Shown here: positions 27,197 to 37,347 of the stretch, one piece after another | How the letters are laid out: each line of letters begins with the position of its first letter | How positions within the stretch are numbered: the stretch's first letter is position 1 | Assembly (NCBI GenBank): GCA_934270565.1 | Contig: CAKQPR010000007.1 | Coordinates: 30,379 to 94,378 of the forward strand | DNA length: 64,000 nt | Direction of reading: 5' to 3' | DNA from: an uncultured Clostridia bacterium | GTDB lineage: Bacteria > Bacillota > Clostridia > Christensenellales > Pumilibacteraceae | Notes under the pieces: model-generated | The model's input: the letters and a program-made list of their open reading frames with translations, nothing else | The model's database searches: none | Told to the model about the DNA's origin: nothing | Made by a program: the position numbers and the translations under genes

Positions 27197-29218
27197 TTAC
27201 ACGCCCCACGTTGCCCAGAGTGTGGAAATAGTGGTGTGTTCGGACAGCTGATTTACGCCGAGTCTCGCGCAGTCGTCCTTGAACGCCTGTTTTTCTCTCG
27301 TAAGCGCGCCGCTCGCGTACACCTGCTCGCCGTAAAGCGATATGATAAGATAGCGCGGAGCCAGACTTTCGAGGCAGATTCTGTCGTAGAGCTGAGCGTA
27401 AAGCGCGGAATCGGCTTCTTTCAGCGGTTCGATCGCCCTGTATGCCTCGTCGATATACCCGACCCATTCGAAAAGGGTGTTTACGGGGAAATACGAGGCG
27501 TTGTCTATTCTGTTTCCTATCCAACCGCCGACGCCGCAATACTCGGCAAGGTACGCGTAATGGATTCTGAGCGCGTCGTAGTACTTGCGCATTTCCGAAG
27601 CCGCCTGCTTGTAATAAGCCGAGAAGAATTTGTCGGTAAGTTCGTTCACGTCCGCGTCTACGTCCCACAGAAGATTACTCTGCAGATAGCCCTTGAAGCG
27701 GATAAAGCCCGTGCCCTGACGCAGATCGTAAGCGCATTGGTCGTACATCCACATAGCTCCCGTTTCTTTTGCGGCTTTGTAGTTGCCCTGAACGGAATCG
27801 AAGTTGTTGTACGGAACGAAGTAGTTCCAGAAGTACGCACTGTAATACCACAGGCACAGTTTCCCGTCGCAAAGCGCTTTCCACTGGCGCTGAATTTCGA
27901 GTATGTCCGCGTTGTTGTTGTGATACTTATCGTGAATGAAGTCGGACAGAATCGGCGCGTAAACCACTCCGAGTTTTTCGTGCGGCTGAACGGAAGCGTC
28001 GGTAGCAACCCACGCGCCGTTTTCCTCTTTGACAGGCGGTTTGATCGTAAACGTATAAGCAAATATAAGGTAAGTTATATCTCTGTCCTTATGAAGCTCG
28101 CTCGTCGCTTTCCATGCCTCGACCTTTTTGATGACGGCGTTCGTGAACTTTATCACGCTTGCCGAGCGTGTACCGTATTTGTCGTTGTCGGAGTTGCACG
28201 CGTCGCAGGAGCAATAAAGGTTATTGTCCTGATGCGTAAAGTAGATATGCGTTCCGTTCGGAAACTGATCGAACAGCGTGATCATCTTTTGGGCGACTTT
28301 CGTCGTCATCGCCTCGAATTCGTCCGGATTTCCGTGAGCGGTATAGCAAAGATTTTCCTGTCCGGGTCCGAACCAAATATCCTTTTTCGCCTCCACTTCG
28401 GGATCGCTGAGAGGCAAATAATCGAGCGAATTGTGGTACGGTCCGACGTAATAGCCGTCGGTGGGGTACATTGCCGAAACGCTGTCGAACCTGAGCCTCG
28501 AAGAAATCCGATTGTTCGTGTCGGTAAGATAACCGGTATTCGCCGCGCGGTATTCGATGTCCGCTTCGTCGGTGAAATCGAACTTCGGGGTTTTCATTTC
28601 GGCGGATTTTACGATATTTACTTCGTCCTGCGCGAATACCTCGAAGCCGATCGTTCTCTTCATAAACTCGTACACGCCGAAGAGTGTGGAGTTGTCTCTT
28701 CTGCCGCAAACGAACACCGATTTACCGATCGTTTTCACGGCGTAGCCCGAAACGTTGAGGGTCGAAGGAACGGCAAACCCCGCGGCTTCGGCGATCGCGG
28801 TTTTTCCTATCGAAATAAATTTCGCGTCGTCCGACCATTCTACGGTATCGTCTGTCACTACCGCAAACTCCGTACCCGCCGCTTCGGAATAGAACAGATT
28901 AAGTTCTCTTGCCGCGGCATAAACGGTAGAAGAAGCGTCCGACGGTACGACGATCTTATAATCGGTCGCGCCTGCGGAAACGAACGTTTCGTTTATGCTT
29001 TCGTATTCGACGGTTTTATCCACAACCTTTATTTCTTCCTTGCAGTCGCATTTCGCGGCGCAGGCTTCGTCCGAGCACGTCTCGTTTTTGCATTTGCCGC
29101 ACGTTTGGCAAATGCTCGTGCAATGATGTTTCGGAGCGGGTTGTTCGCCGCAACCGAATACCGACAGGCAAGTAATAACGGCGAGAATAATCGCTAATAT
29201 CCTTTTATTTACTCTCAT
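27197..29218 (-). CDS. DUF4838-type lipoprotein (glycoside-hydrolase-like)
   Basis: 673 residues, lipobox SVFGCG (Cys23). A cysteine-rich stretch follows directly (about 33-61, CTSICQTCGKCKNETC) and could bind metal or form disulphides. An alpha-glucuronidase N-domain-like fold comes next (VVPSDASSTVYAAARELN, GVYEFMKRTIGFE). Then the DUF4838 barrel begins, with LCYTAHGNPDEF, YCSCDACNSDN and a late WMYDQCAYDLRQGTGF. Family members are predicted extracellular carbohydrate-active proteins of unproven activity. Its ATG overlaps the stop of the upstream gene by 4 bp. GGGGGAGG precedes the start. Confidence 0.85.
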   Translation of the reverse strand: MRVNKRILAIILAVITCLSVFGCGEQPAPKHHCTSICQTCGKCKNETCSDEACAAKCDCKEEIKVVDKTVEYESINETFVSAGATDYKIVVPSDASSTVYAAARELNLFYSEAAGTEFAVVTDDTVEWSDDAKFISIGKTAIAEAAGFAVPSTLNVSGYAVKTIGKSVFVCGRRDNSTLFGVYEFMKRTIGFEVFAQDEVNIVKSAEMKTPKFDFTDEADIEYRAANTGYLTDTNNRISSRLRFDSVSAMYPTDGYYVGPYHNSLDYLPLSDPEVEAKKDIWFGPGQENLCYTAHGNPDEFEAMTTKVAQKMITLFDQFPNGTHIYFTHQDNNLYCSCDACNSDNDKYGTRSASVIKFTNAVIKKVEAWKATSELHKDRDITYLIFAYTFTIKPPVKEENGAWVATDASVQPHEKLGVVYAPILSDFIHDKYHNNNADILEIQRQWKALCDGKLCLWYYSAYFWNYFVPYNNFDSVQGNYKAAKETGAMWMYDQCAYDLRQGTGFIRFKGYLQSNLLWDVDADVNELTDKFFSAYYKQAASEMRKYYDALRIHYAYLAEYCGVGGWIGNRIDNASYFPVNTLFEWVGYIDEAYRAIEPLKEADSALYAQLYDRICLESLAPRYLIISLYGEQVYASGALTREKQAFKDDCARLGVNQLSEHTTISTLWATWGV

Positions 29219-32200
29219 TGATTATTTCCTCCCCCGACTTTCACGGTATAAGAAAGTTTTGCCGTGTTTCCGCTCTCATCGAGCGCGTAATATATAACCG
29301 TATATTCGCCTTCGACGGAAGGAACGAATTTGTTGTTAGACATTACGGGAACGTAAGTTTCGAGCGGAGTTTTTACAAGTACGTTTATTCTGATGTTTTC
29401 CGTTTCGGAAATGTTGTCCGATACGGTCGCTTCGGCAACCGTGACGGCTTCTCCGACGTTTGCGGAGGTTACGACCGTACCTGTGATTTTTATTACGGGA
29501 GCGATTTCGTCGACGACTTCCATAGAATAACCGCCGTTACGCTCTTTTCTGCCGTTCCAGTCCTCCGCATAAACGTCTATCGTATAGAAACCGTGTTTTG
29601 TAAAGGCGAACGACGCGCGATAGCTCGGGGAAACCTCTTCGAGCCGCACTCCGTTATCGTCAATCACGATATTGCCTTCGGGGTCGATAACCGAGTAGTA
29701 CGCCGTGGGATTCGCGTCGAGAACGTCAACTACCGTGAGCCACGGCATAGCGAACGCGTCGCCGAGATGATAACGAAGTTCTCTTTCTCCCTTGAACGAA
29801 ACTTTCGGCTTGGAAATATCCGTTTTCGAAGAAGAAAGCTTTTGCGAACAGAGATTTTTGAACCGGACGGCGGTGTCTCTCACCGCGTTTTCGAGCTCGT
29901 AAGAGAAATACACTTTGCCGCTTATAAACCCGTCGAACGGGTTTCCGTCGCTATCTGCGGTTACTTTGTAATCGACGGACGAGTTGTTGCCGAGTTTATT
30001 CGTCAGTCCGTTGAATCTGAAGAAGAAGCTCGACGAGCCCGTTCCGTAGAACGAAGAATTTACCGTGAAGTTCTTGCCGTCGTTTATCGACATAAGCGAA
30101 GTCGAGCCCGCTTGTTTCGTGTAGGTTACCTTGACGCTCGCGCCGTTTTCGGCGTCCGTCAAATAGAAGTTAATCTTATCGCAACCGTTGTTAAGCGGGT
30201 CGATATCGAAAGTCACCTCGAACGAGTCGGCAAGCAACGGATTTGCGAAATAAACGCGCTTGCCGCTCTTAACCGAAGTAACTTCGACGTAATCCGCGGT
30301 GGCAGACGTCGTTATTCCGTCTCCGACGAAATATTTGCTCATATCGACGTTGTTGCCTTTGCCGACTTTGCAGACGGGAATCGCGAATTCCTCGCTGTAA
30401 GCAATGCTTTCTCCGACGGTTGCTTTATACCTTACGATCGCCTTATCGAGATGGTTTGCGACGGCGGGCGTGTATACTCCGTTCGTTATTTCGCGCTTTG
30501 CGCCCGCGTCAACGACTTCGGCAATCGCTTTGATTTTCTTTACTTCGCCGCTCGTATAGTCGTAAGCCGTCACTTCTGGAAGAACGTACGCGCTGCCCTC
30601 GATAAAGAATTTCGGAAGAACGATCTTGTCGATAAATACGGCTTTGTCGTTATTCGAAACGGAAACGGAATATTTTACCTCTTTTTCCTGTCCGGCGAAA
30701 TCGACTATCCGATAACTTACGACGTACTCGCCCGACTTTTCGGGGCGGAACGAGCCGTTTTCGATTTTTACATTCTCTCCGTTTCTCGTAACTTTCGGCG
30801 TTACGGCAAGCTCGCCCATACCGCCGGACGCGGACAGTTCCGCTACCGGAATGCTTTCGCCGGTCTTTCCCGAGGTTACGGGTGAAAGCGCGTTGGCTTC
30901 GATGGGCACGCCCGAAGCTTTTACATTGACAGTGTAAGTCACTTTTGCTTCGTTGCCCGAATAGTCGCGCGCGGTATATTCTACGACGTATTCGCCCGCC
31001 GAATCGGGTACGAACTTACCGTCGCGAACGTTGATTTCGTATTTTTGCGAGCTGTTATACCTTCCGAAAACGCGCGTCTTTACCGCGCAATCACCCGAAT
31101 ACCAATCGGTTGCCGTTGCGGCAAAACAGGAATACGGATAACCCGCTATTCCGTCGGGCAAGGTCTTATCGGTATACGCTCCGAAATCAATCGATATTTC
31201 GGGCGCAACCGCGTCGGTATAAGCCTGCTCCGTAAGATCGACGTCGCCCTGCGAAACGTCGAGTATCATAAACTGCGCGGGTTTCGAGCCTTCGTAATTG
31301 CCCGCGGATATTTCGACGCTCACCGCGCCGTCTTCGAAGCCTTCCCATATCGTGGAGAAATACTCCGCCGAATCGAGGTCGATGATAAAGCCCTTCTGCT
31401 CGTTGGCGTACATCGTTTTCTCTTCGTAGTCGAGATAAAGCCTCATCGTGTCGCGTTTTACGGTCTTTTTACGCGCGACGAGGATATCTCCGTAACTGAA
31501 CGAGCCTTGCCACGGTGCGCCGAATCTGTTTCCGACGTGCAGAGTCTCTTTGCCTGCATGTCTTTGGAGTCCCGAAGGCGTTTGTTTTTCCGATCCCGCC
31601 GAGAAATACGTCATATCGTTCTCTGACGAATAGTTGGCGTTGACGATAAGGTATTGCGAAGGGTCTTTTTTGTTGATGAACTTAAAATACAACGACGCAA
31701 AATCGTAAGTTCCGAAAGTCTCGGGAATGACGGCGAGATGTATGAACGGCTCGTTTTTCGTAGCCTTGGATATATCGAAATAGTCGTTTATTATCAGCTT
31801 TTCGCCTTCGTAAAGCCTGATGAATTCGCCCGTAAACGAATCGCTTGCATGGGAATACGGATCGACATAATCGTAAGTTTTGTATTCCGCGCTGCCCTTA
31901 TCGCCCACTATCTGGAATTTTTCGGTATACACGGTAAACGGCTTTTCGAAAGAGTACGCAACGCCGGAAACCACCGTTCTGTATTCGAGTGAGTAGTTTC
32001 CCATCACGTCGAGCTCGACTTCTTTTCCGAGAACTCTCACGCTTCCGTCCGGATGATGCAGATACGCCGAAGCGGCTTTTTGTTCGCCGCCGACCGTAAC
32101 GGTGGCAGCGGGCACGGTAAGCACCTCGCCCTTTGCGTAAGAAGTCGCGATGCTTACTTCCGAAAGCACGGGAACGTCGTTTGCCGAAACGAACGACGGC

Positions 32201-32280
32201 GAATACGTTATTCCCGCGACGACGCCCATTGCGAGCGTTGCGATCGCAACCAGAATTATTTTTATCCGACTTTTCTTCAT
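29215..32280 (-). CDS. Very large secreted multi-domain Ig-like protein
   Basis: 1021 residues with a cleavable Sec signal (FVSA then ND, about residue 34) rather than a lipobox, and no sortase motif. An N-terminal Ig-like domain precedes a lectin-like beta-sandwich (about 140-350, with IHLAVIPETFGTYDFASLYF and MRLYLDYEEKTMY). Four or more Ig-like modules surround a second sandwich (about 675-830), and two Ig-like modules close the chain (WNGRKERNGGYSMEVVDE and NTAKLSYTVKV). AAAAGGAGG supports the ATG. It matches in style the 738-residue lipoprotein of the left operon. It is probably a substrate-binding surface or secreted factor. Confidence 0.83.
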   Translation of the reverse strand: MKKSRIKIILVAIATLAMGVVAGITYSPSFVSANDVPVLSEVSIATSYAKGEVLTVPAATVTVGGEQKAASAYLHHPDGSVRVLGKEVELDVMGNYSLEYRTVVSGVAYSFEKPFTVYTEKFQIVGDKGSAEYKTYDYVDPYSHASDSFTGEFIRLYEGEKLIINDYFDISKATKNEPFIHLAVIPETFGTYDFASLYFKFINKKDPSQYLIVNANYSSENDMTYFSAGSEKQTPSGLQRHAGKETLHVGNRFGAPWQGSFSYGDILVARKKTVKRDTMRLYLDYEEKTMYANEQKGFIIDLDSAEYFSTIWEGFEDGAVSVEISAGNYEGSKPAQFMILDVSQGDVDLTEQAYTDAVAPEISIDFGAYTDKTLPDGIAGYPYSCFAATATDWYSGDCAVKTRVFGRYNSSQKYEINVRDGKFVPDSAGEYVVEYTARDYSGNEAKVTYTVNVKASGVPIEANALSPVTSGKTGESIPVAELSASGGMGELAVTPKVTRNGENVKIENGSFRPEKSGEYVVSYRIVDFAGQEKEVKYSVSVSNNDKAVFIDKIVLPKFFIEGSAYVLPEVTAYDYTSGEVKKIKAIAEVVDAGAKREITNGVYTPAVANHLDKAIVRYKATVGESIAYSEEFAIPVCKVGKGNNVDMSKYFVGDGITTSATADYVEVTSVKSGKRVYFANPLLADSFEVTFDIDPLNNGCDKINFYLTDAENGASVKVTYTKQAGSTSLMSINDGKNFTVNSSFYGTGSSSFFFRFNGLTNKLGNNSSVDYKVTADSDGNPFDGFISGKVYFSYELENAVRDTAVRFKNLCSQKLSSSKTDISKPKVSFKGERELRYHLGDAFAMPWLTVVDVLDANPTAYYSVIDPEGNIVIDDNGVRLEEVSPSYRASFAFTKHGFYTIDVYAEDWNGRKERNGGYSMEVVDEIAPVIKITGTVVTSANVGEAVTVAEATVSDNISETENIRINVLVKTPLETYVPVMSNNKFVPSVEGEYTVIYYALDESGNTAKLSYTVKVGGGNNQ

Positions 32281-32292
32281 TTTTACCTCCTT

Positions 32293-33180
32293 TTACTCTT
32301 TATCGCCGCCTATGGTAAGATTCGCCATAAGCCGCTGATTGAACACCATATACACCGCGAGAACCGGCACGAGCATGATAACTCCGCCCGTCAGTTTCAG
32401 CGGAATATTCGTCGTAAGATTGTCTCGGTTTACGTTGAAATAATACATTCCGTATGCGATCGTGGGATACGCGGGCATATACATAAGCGGGGTGTAATAA
32501 TCGTTCCAGAAAGCAATGAACTGTATAAGGAAAACCGTAAAGAACAGGTTTTTCACGAGCGGAAGCATAATCTGCACGAACACCCTGAAATAGCCCGCGC
32601 CGTCTATATACGCCGCTTCTTCGAACGATTTCGAGAAACTGCGGAACGTTGCGTAAAACACGAGGTAATACATACTCAGAAAGTGACTTTTCGTTATCCA
32701 CAAGCCCCACAGCCGATTATATAAACCGAGCCTGTGCATCATCGCCAGTTCGCTCGCCTGCGCTCCTACTATCGGAAGCGCGATGGCGACGATCACAAAA
32801 GCGTTGATAATCCTGCTGAAAACGTAGTTGAACCGCGCGGTTACATATCCGACGACGCAGGGTACGAGCGTCGCCATAAGTCCGCAACCCACCGCGTAAG
32901 CGATCGAATACTCGAACATATATATCATTGTCGGGTATCTGATTTCTCCGCTCGGGAGTTTTACGGGAACGTAGAATTTCGTGAACGCGATCGCGTAATT
33001 CGAGAACTGCCATTGCATCGGCCACGGAACGGCTTTATATTCGCTGCTTATGCCGTCCTGAAGAGACATCATACATCCCCAGATTATCGGCGCGAACAGC
33101 AGGATCGTATAAATACAGAGAATGACCAGAACTATTATAAACAGCGGGGATCTGTACCATTTTGTCTTGATTTTACTCAT
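32293..33180 (-). CDS. Sugar ABC transporter permease, MalG type (second system)
   Basis: 295 residues, six predicted membrane segments, and an EAA loop of the form FEEAAYIDGAGYFRVFVQI. It ends in a GGDKE tail. It overlaps the end of the MalF-type partner by 8 bp. Its solute-binding protein is encoded two genes upstream. Confidence 0.93.
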   Translation of the reverse strand: MSKIKTKWYRSPLFIIVLVILCIYTILLFAPIIWGCMMSLQDGISSEYKAVPWPMQWQFSNYAIAFTKFYVPVKLPSGEIRYPTMIYMFEYSIAYAVGCGLMATLVPCVVGYVTARFNYVFSRIINAFVIVAIALPIVGAQASELAMMHRLGLYNRLWGLWITKSHFLSMYYLVFYATFRSFSKSFEEAAYIDGAGYFRVFVQIMLPLVKNLFFTVFLIQFIAFWNDYYTPLMYMPAYPTIAYGMYYFNVNRDNLTTNIPLKLTGGVIMLVPVLAVYMVFNQRLMANLTIGGDKE

Positions 33181-34099
33181 TGCTCGGCCCTACCTTTGCA
33201 AGGATTTTTCTGACGGCAAAAGTTATCGGTACGATTATAATCGTCATAATAACACCGAGCGTGGCAAGATACGGATACTCTCCGAACGACGCGCGTTGCG
33301 TTTGCTTATACAGAAGGTATCCGATATTGACGTACTTGCTCTGAGCGTTTCCGCCCCAGAACGAGAATATATTATACTGGTTCGTGAAAAATCCCGCGAG
33401 CGCGACGACTGCAAGAGTGCTGAACGTCTGATAAATCTGAGGGAATACGACTCTCGTAAATTCCTGCCAGCTGTTCGCGCCGTCGATTTTAGCCGCCTCT
33501 ATTACCGATTCGGATATGGACGACATATCGCCCGTAAGAAGCAGAACGTTTGACCCGAATCCCATAATCACGTTGTAAAGAATAAGCGTAAACACCGTCG
33601 TTTTCGGGTTTGATAATAAGCCCTGAACGCTGTATTCTTTTGCTCCCGTCATCTTTTCGATAATGCTCGGAACAAACGTATCGACAAAGTACTGATAGAA
33701 TATAACCATTACGATTCCGCTGATGATCGACGGAAGGAATAGCACGACGCGGAAGAACTTGTTCGCCGGTCCTTTTTTGTAAATAAAATACGAAAAGAAC
33801 AACGCCAGAACCATACAGATAACGGTTGTGCTGAGGAAAAATATCACCGAATTTTTCAGCCCTATGCGGTAGTCAAGCGTGGTGCTCCACTCGACGAAAA
33901 ACCGCTTGAAATTGTCAAACCCGGCCGTAAACTCATACACGCCGGTATCGTAATTGAACTGCTGAAACGAAAGCGCGAGCGAGTTGATATTTACGCCGAA
34001 GTAAAAGACTGCGACCTGTAACAGCGGCAGGGCAAGCATCGCGCAATAGAATATAAGACGCTTACGCTCCCTCTTGTTTTTGAAAACCGAACTCTTCAT
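33173..34099 (-). CDS. Sugar ABC transporter permease, MalF/UgpA type (second system)
   Basis: About 308 residues with six membrane segments and the EAA loop VIEAAKIDGANSWQEFTRV. The ATG at 34099 is preferred over a GTG at 34108, since the GTG lies inside the GGTGGGG likely to serve as ribosome binding site. It forms one importer with the overlapping MalG-type subunit. No ATPase gene is present in the operon. Confidence 0.92.
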   Translation of the reverse strand: MKSSVFKNKRERKRLIFYCAMLALPLLQVAVFYFGVNINSLALSFQQFNYDTGVYEFTAGFDNFKRFFVEWSTTLDYRIGLKNSVIFFLSTTVICMVLALFFSYFIYKKGPANKFFRVVLFLPSIISGIVMVIFYQYFVDTFVPSIIEKMTGAKEYSVQGLLSNPKTTVFTLILYNVIMGFGSNVLLLTGDMSSISESVIEAAKIDGANSWQEFTRVVFPQIYQTFSTLAVVALAGFFTNQYNIFSFWGGNAQSKYVNIGYLLYKQTQRASFGEYPYLATLGVIMTIIIVPITFAVRKILAKVGPSNE

Positions 34100-34114
34100 A
34101 ATCCCCACCGCCGG

Positions 34115-35878
34115 TTACTTTTCGAAGTATGCGCGGAAGGAATTCCAGAACTCTTTGCTCTTGACTTTCATCGTTCCTTCGAAATAGTTTATCGCGGTGA
34201 TTTTCGGATCGTCGTGAATGTCTTTTCCGGGGGTGTTGAATTGCATATCGCCCTGTCCGTAATTGATTCTCGTCGTCCAGTAGTGGGTGAAATCGAGCGC
34301 CGCGGCGTTGTTGCGGAAAAGCTCGGTAGTCGAGAACGTATTTACGATGCTTCCTCTTTCCATCATATCGAGAACGGATTTCGAGAAATTTGAAAGTTCC
34401 ACTTCGGACGGTACGTCGTATTTGAAAGCACGGGTACATCCCGTGATTTTCGTAAATTCGACAAGCGATTCGTCGGTGCAAACGAATTGCAGAAAATCGA
34501 TGGCCAGCTCCTTTTTATAATCCGGAATATTTTTGCGTATAAATCCCGCTGCGTCCTGATATTCGATAATGGTCACGTCTTCGCCGACCTGAGCCGCGGT
34601 GGCTTTCGGGAACGGCATCATTGCAAACTTTCTGTCCATTCTGCCCGCTTTACCCGGCCATTGTTTCTCCATCGCCGAGAATACGTTCATATCGTCGGCT
34701 TCGTTCTCCCAGTAGTTACTTTCGATAAGCATGGCTATATCGGTACTTGAATTGAAGCGGCTATACGCATAAGCTTTTTGCGTATCGGTGTGAGAGAGCG
34801 TTCCGAACGATCTGGAATCGAGATAATTGCCGCGGATAAGTCTTTCGGCAAACTTGAGCGCGTAATATTTACCCGCCTGCGCGCTGAGTTCGTATCCGTT
34901 AGACGGTTTTATCGTCGTATCCGCCCTTAGAATCGGTTCGCCGTCCGAACCGAACTTTACTCTTCCGTTCCCATCCGTTTCCACGAGATGATGAGCAGTT
35001 CCGTTGTAAGTAAAGTTCAGCATCATATCGTCGAGCCCCTCGTAATCTGCCGCAAGAGCGGACAAAAATTCGGTAAAATACACCTGATTCGAGCCGGTAT
35101 AAATGCACGGCGTATATCCAGCGTCGGCGATCTTTGCGCAAAGCATAAAGAATTCGTCGTAAGTTGCGGGCAGTCCGTCGTCGTAAGTGTTCGGCTTTCC
35201 GTCCGGTCCGTTCGATTTTACAGCGTCCTCGCTCGTCACGAAACCGTCGTTTCCGTTGGCATAATAGGTGTTGATTTTATCAGCGTCCGCGTCGAGATCG
35301 GGGTTCGCTTCGAAATAGAAGCCTTCTTCGGTGAACATATCGACGTCGTATGTAATTCCTCTGAAACCCTGATAATGCGGAACGGCGTAATAGCGCCCGC
35401 CAACGTTGTAATACTCCTGCTGTTGCGGCGTGAGTTTGTCGAATATGGAACGCGTTTCGCCATACTCCGTAAGTTTTTCGGTAACAATATCGGTAATATC
35501 GAGCGCGTTTCCGCTCGCCACGAGGTCGTTATAATACACGCGTTCGGTGAAAAACACGTCGTTACTCGTGCTCGCGAGACGGTTGATAATTTCCGATCCT
35601 GTTGTCTTGTTGTTGTCGGGCACAACCTGAACGCCCTTTTTACCGGTTTCGAACGATTCGTCCTTCCACTTGTCTTCAAAACGTTTTGCCGCCGCAAGCA
35701 GCCACTCCTGCCCGTATGCTCCGTTAAAGTTACTTACGTACAGTTGCGTTTTGGTTGGGTCTACCCTTATTTCGTTCTCTCCGCCGGGTTTTACCGTCGA
35801 CGGACCGCAACAAACGCACACAACCGCCACGATAAAACCGATCATTATCGACAATGCTTTTTTAAATCCCGTTCTCAT
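34115..35878 (-). CDS. Sugar ABC transporter solute-binding lipoprotein (second system)
   Basis: 587 residues with a lipobox ending VCVCCG. The family-1 binding-protein fold is evident in LYVSNFNGAYGQEWLLAA, GGRYYAVPHYQGFRGITYDV and ELAIDFLQFVCTDESLV. It is longer than the usual 420-450 residues. An insert around 195-235 contains two Asp/Asn-rich loops (DLDADADKIN and GPDGKPNTYDDG) that look like calcium-binding loops. AAAGGAGAG precedes the ATG. It probably binds a large oligosaccharide. Confidence 0.92.
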   Translation of the reverse strand: MRTGFKKALSIMIGFIVAVVCVCCGPSTVKPGGENEIRVDPTKTQLYVSNFNGAYGQEWLLAAAKRFEDKWKDESFETGKKGVQVVPDNNKTTGSEIINRLASTSNDVFFTERVYYNDLVASGNALDITDIVTEKLTEYGETRSIFDKLTPQQQEYYNVGGRYYAVPHYQGFRGITYDVDMFTEEGFYFEANPDLDADADKINTYYANGNDGFVTSEDAVKSNGPDGKPNTYDDGLPATYDEFFMLCAKIADAGYTPCIYTGSNQVYFTEFLSALAADYEGLDDMMLNFTYNGTAHHLVETDGNGRVKFGSDGEPILRADTTIKPSNGYELSAQAGKYYALKFAERLIRGNYLDSRSFGTLSHTDTQKAYAYSRFNSSTDIAMLIESNYWENEADDMNVFSAMEKQWPGKAGRMDRKFAMMPFPKATAAQVGEDVTIIEYQDAAGFIRKNIPDYKKELAIDFLQFVCTDESLVEFTKITGCTRAFKYDVPSEVELSNFSKSVLDMMERGSIVNTFSTTELFRNNAAALDFTHYWTTRINYGQGDMQFNTPGKDIHDDPKITAINYFEGTMKVKSKEFWNSFRAYFEK

Positions 35879-35904
35879 TTACTCTCTCTCCTTTTCTGCC
35901 GATT

Positions 35905-37137
35905 CTACTTTATTTCTTCCACCGCACCGCCTGCAAGCCTTGATCTTTCGGCTGCAAAACCGATGCGATGACTCATAACGCTTTTTTCTATCGACGTCAA
36001 ACCCTTGCTTCCCTTTATTCCGAGAAGGCCGTTCACGACGTCGTCAACCATCTTTGTGTCTCCTCCGCCGTGCCCGCCGAACGTCTCTTCCACGGTGACG
36101 TGCAGTTCTTTGTGCTCCTGCCCGTAAATCTCGTATCTGATAATATCCGTCACGAGGTTTGCTTCGAGGTAGCCTTTCGTCGCGTGCACGCGCATCGTTC
36201 TGCCGCCTTCGCAGAACGCCGTCATCGTAAGCTGAGCGGTCGCTCCGTCCTCGAAAAGCAAATTCACGACCTGATGATCCACTACGTCGTTGTCGCATTT
36301 ATAAACGCAACGCGCGTAAGGATTGCTTTCGCGGCTGAAACACTCTTCGATCGCCTTTTTATCGTCTCCGTCGCCGAGGTACTGCCCCGAAGCGAAAGCA
36401 AACGCGGGATACTTCTGATAGAACTTGATACCGTTGTAAACGCATTCGTCTTTGTATTTGCATTTATAACAATAGTCCGCGCTGCCCTCGGGCGCATATT
36501 CCTTTTTGTAGTATTTCAGCGAGCCGAACGACGAAACGCTTTTACAATCTTTACCCGTGAGCCACACAAGAAGGTCGAGGTCGTGACAGCACTTTGCTAC
36601 GATCATAGGCATTATGTCGTTCCTTCGCCAGTTGCCGCGAACGAAACTGTGCGCCTGATGCCACCACCCGACGTGCTCGGTCGCAGAAATCGACACGACT
36701 TCTCCGAATTCTCCGCTGTCGAGCATTTCCTTTATCTTCGTGTAAAGCGGAGCGTACCTGAGGACGTGGCACACATATACTTTCCGATCGAGCTCTTTTG
36801 CGAGCTTTGCGATTTCCACACATTCCCGCTCCGTCTTGGCGATGGGCTTTTCAAGCAGCAGATGATATCCGAGTTTCAAAGCCCTTACCGCCTGGCGGTA
36901 ATGATCCCCGTCCATAGAAGCGATTATGAGAAGATCGCTTATTTTTCCTTTTCTGAAAAAATCTTCCTCGTTGTCGTAACAATCTTCGTCTTTCAAGCCG
37001 TAATTCTTCTTGGCAAGCTCGAGTTTTTCGCGGTTAATGTCGCATACGCCTCTAAGCTCGGCATTTTCGTAACCGCTTAAGCAGTCGAGGTAAAATTTTC
37101 CGCGCTGTCCGTATCCGATCAGGGAATAGCTCAACAT
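35905..37137 (-). CDS. Gfo/Idh/MocA-family oxidoreductase
   Basis: 410 residues. It has an N-terminal Rossmann fold (YSLIGYGQRGKFYL), the family signature LLLEKPIAKT near 95, and a catalytic-type region with KCCHDLDLLVWLTG near 185. A four-cysteine cluster (YCYKCKYKDEC, about 225) may bind zinc, as in some family members. It acts in the cytoplasm, oxidising or reducing a sugar or sugar-acid with NAD(P). It is the first gene of the ten-gene sugar operon, with AAAAAGGAGG before the ATG and its own promoter. Confidence 0.9.
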   Translation of the reverse strand: MLSYSLIGYGQRGKFYLDCLSGYENAELRGVCDINREKLELAKKNYGLKDEDCYDNEEDFFRKGKISDLLIIASMDGDHYRQAVRALKLGYHLLLEKPIAKTERECVEIAKLAKELDRKVYVCHVLRYAPLYTKIKEMLDSGEFGEVVSISATEHVGWWHQAHSFVRGNWRRNDIMPMIVAKCCHDLDLLVWLTGKDCKSVSSFGSLKYYKKEYAPEGSADYCYKCKYKDECVYNGIKFYQKYPAFAFASGQYLGDGDDKKAIEECFSRESNPYARCVYKCDNDVVDHQVVNLLFEDGATAQLTMTAFCEGGRTMRVHATKGYLEANLVTDIIRYEIYGQEHKELHVTVEETFGGHGGGDTKMVDDVVNGLLGIKGSKGLTSIEKSVMSHRIGFAAERSRLAGGAVEEIK

Positions 37138-37166
37138 AACCCTTAACCTCCTTTTTCCGTATCATA

Positions 37167-37196
37167 ATTATAACATATCACATTTACAAAATTCAA
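37167..37196 (-). promoter_or_regulatory. Promoter of the ten-gene sugar operon
   Basis: Minus strand TTGAAT (37196-37191), 18 bp, TATAAT (37172-37167). The element AATGTGAT lies in the spacer and recurs in the divergent promoter at 37307-37314, so a shared regulator may bind both. Confidence 0.75.
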
Positions 37197-37279
37197 TAGT
37201 TTATTTCTCCCGATTTTTGAGAACTTACCCCTCGCTCATTTCCCACTTTTTTGGATTTGATACCGTTTTTATAAATCTC

Positions 37280-37308
37280 TTGACAAATGTTAAAGCCTCG
37301 ATTATAAT
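37280..37308 (+). promoter_or_regulatory. Promoter of the ArsR-type regulator gene
   Basis: A consensus TTGACA (37280-37285), 17 bp, TATAAT (37303-37308), about 84 bp from the divergent operon promoter. Confidence 0.88.
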
Positions 37309-37347
37309 GTGATTAAAACAGGTTAAATATCTTACCGAGGAGAAACT

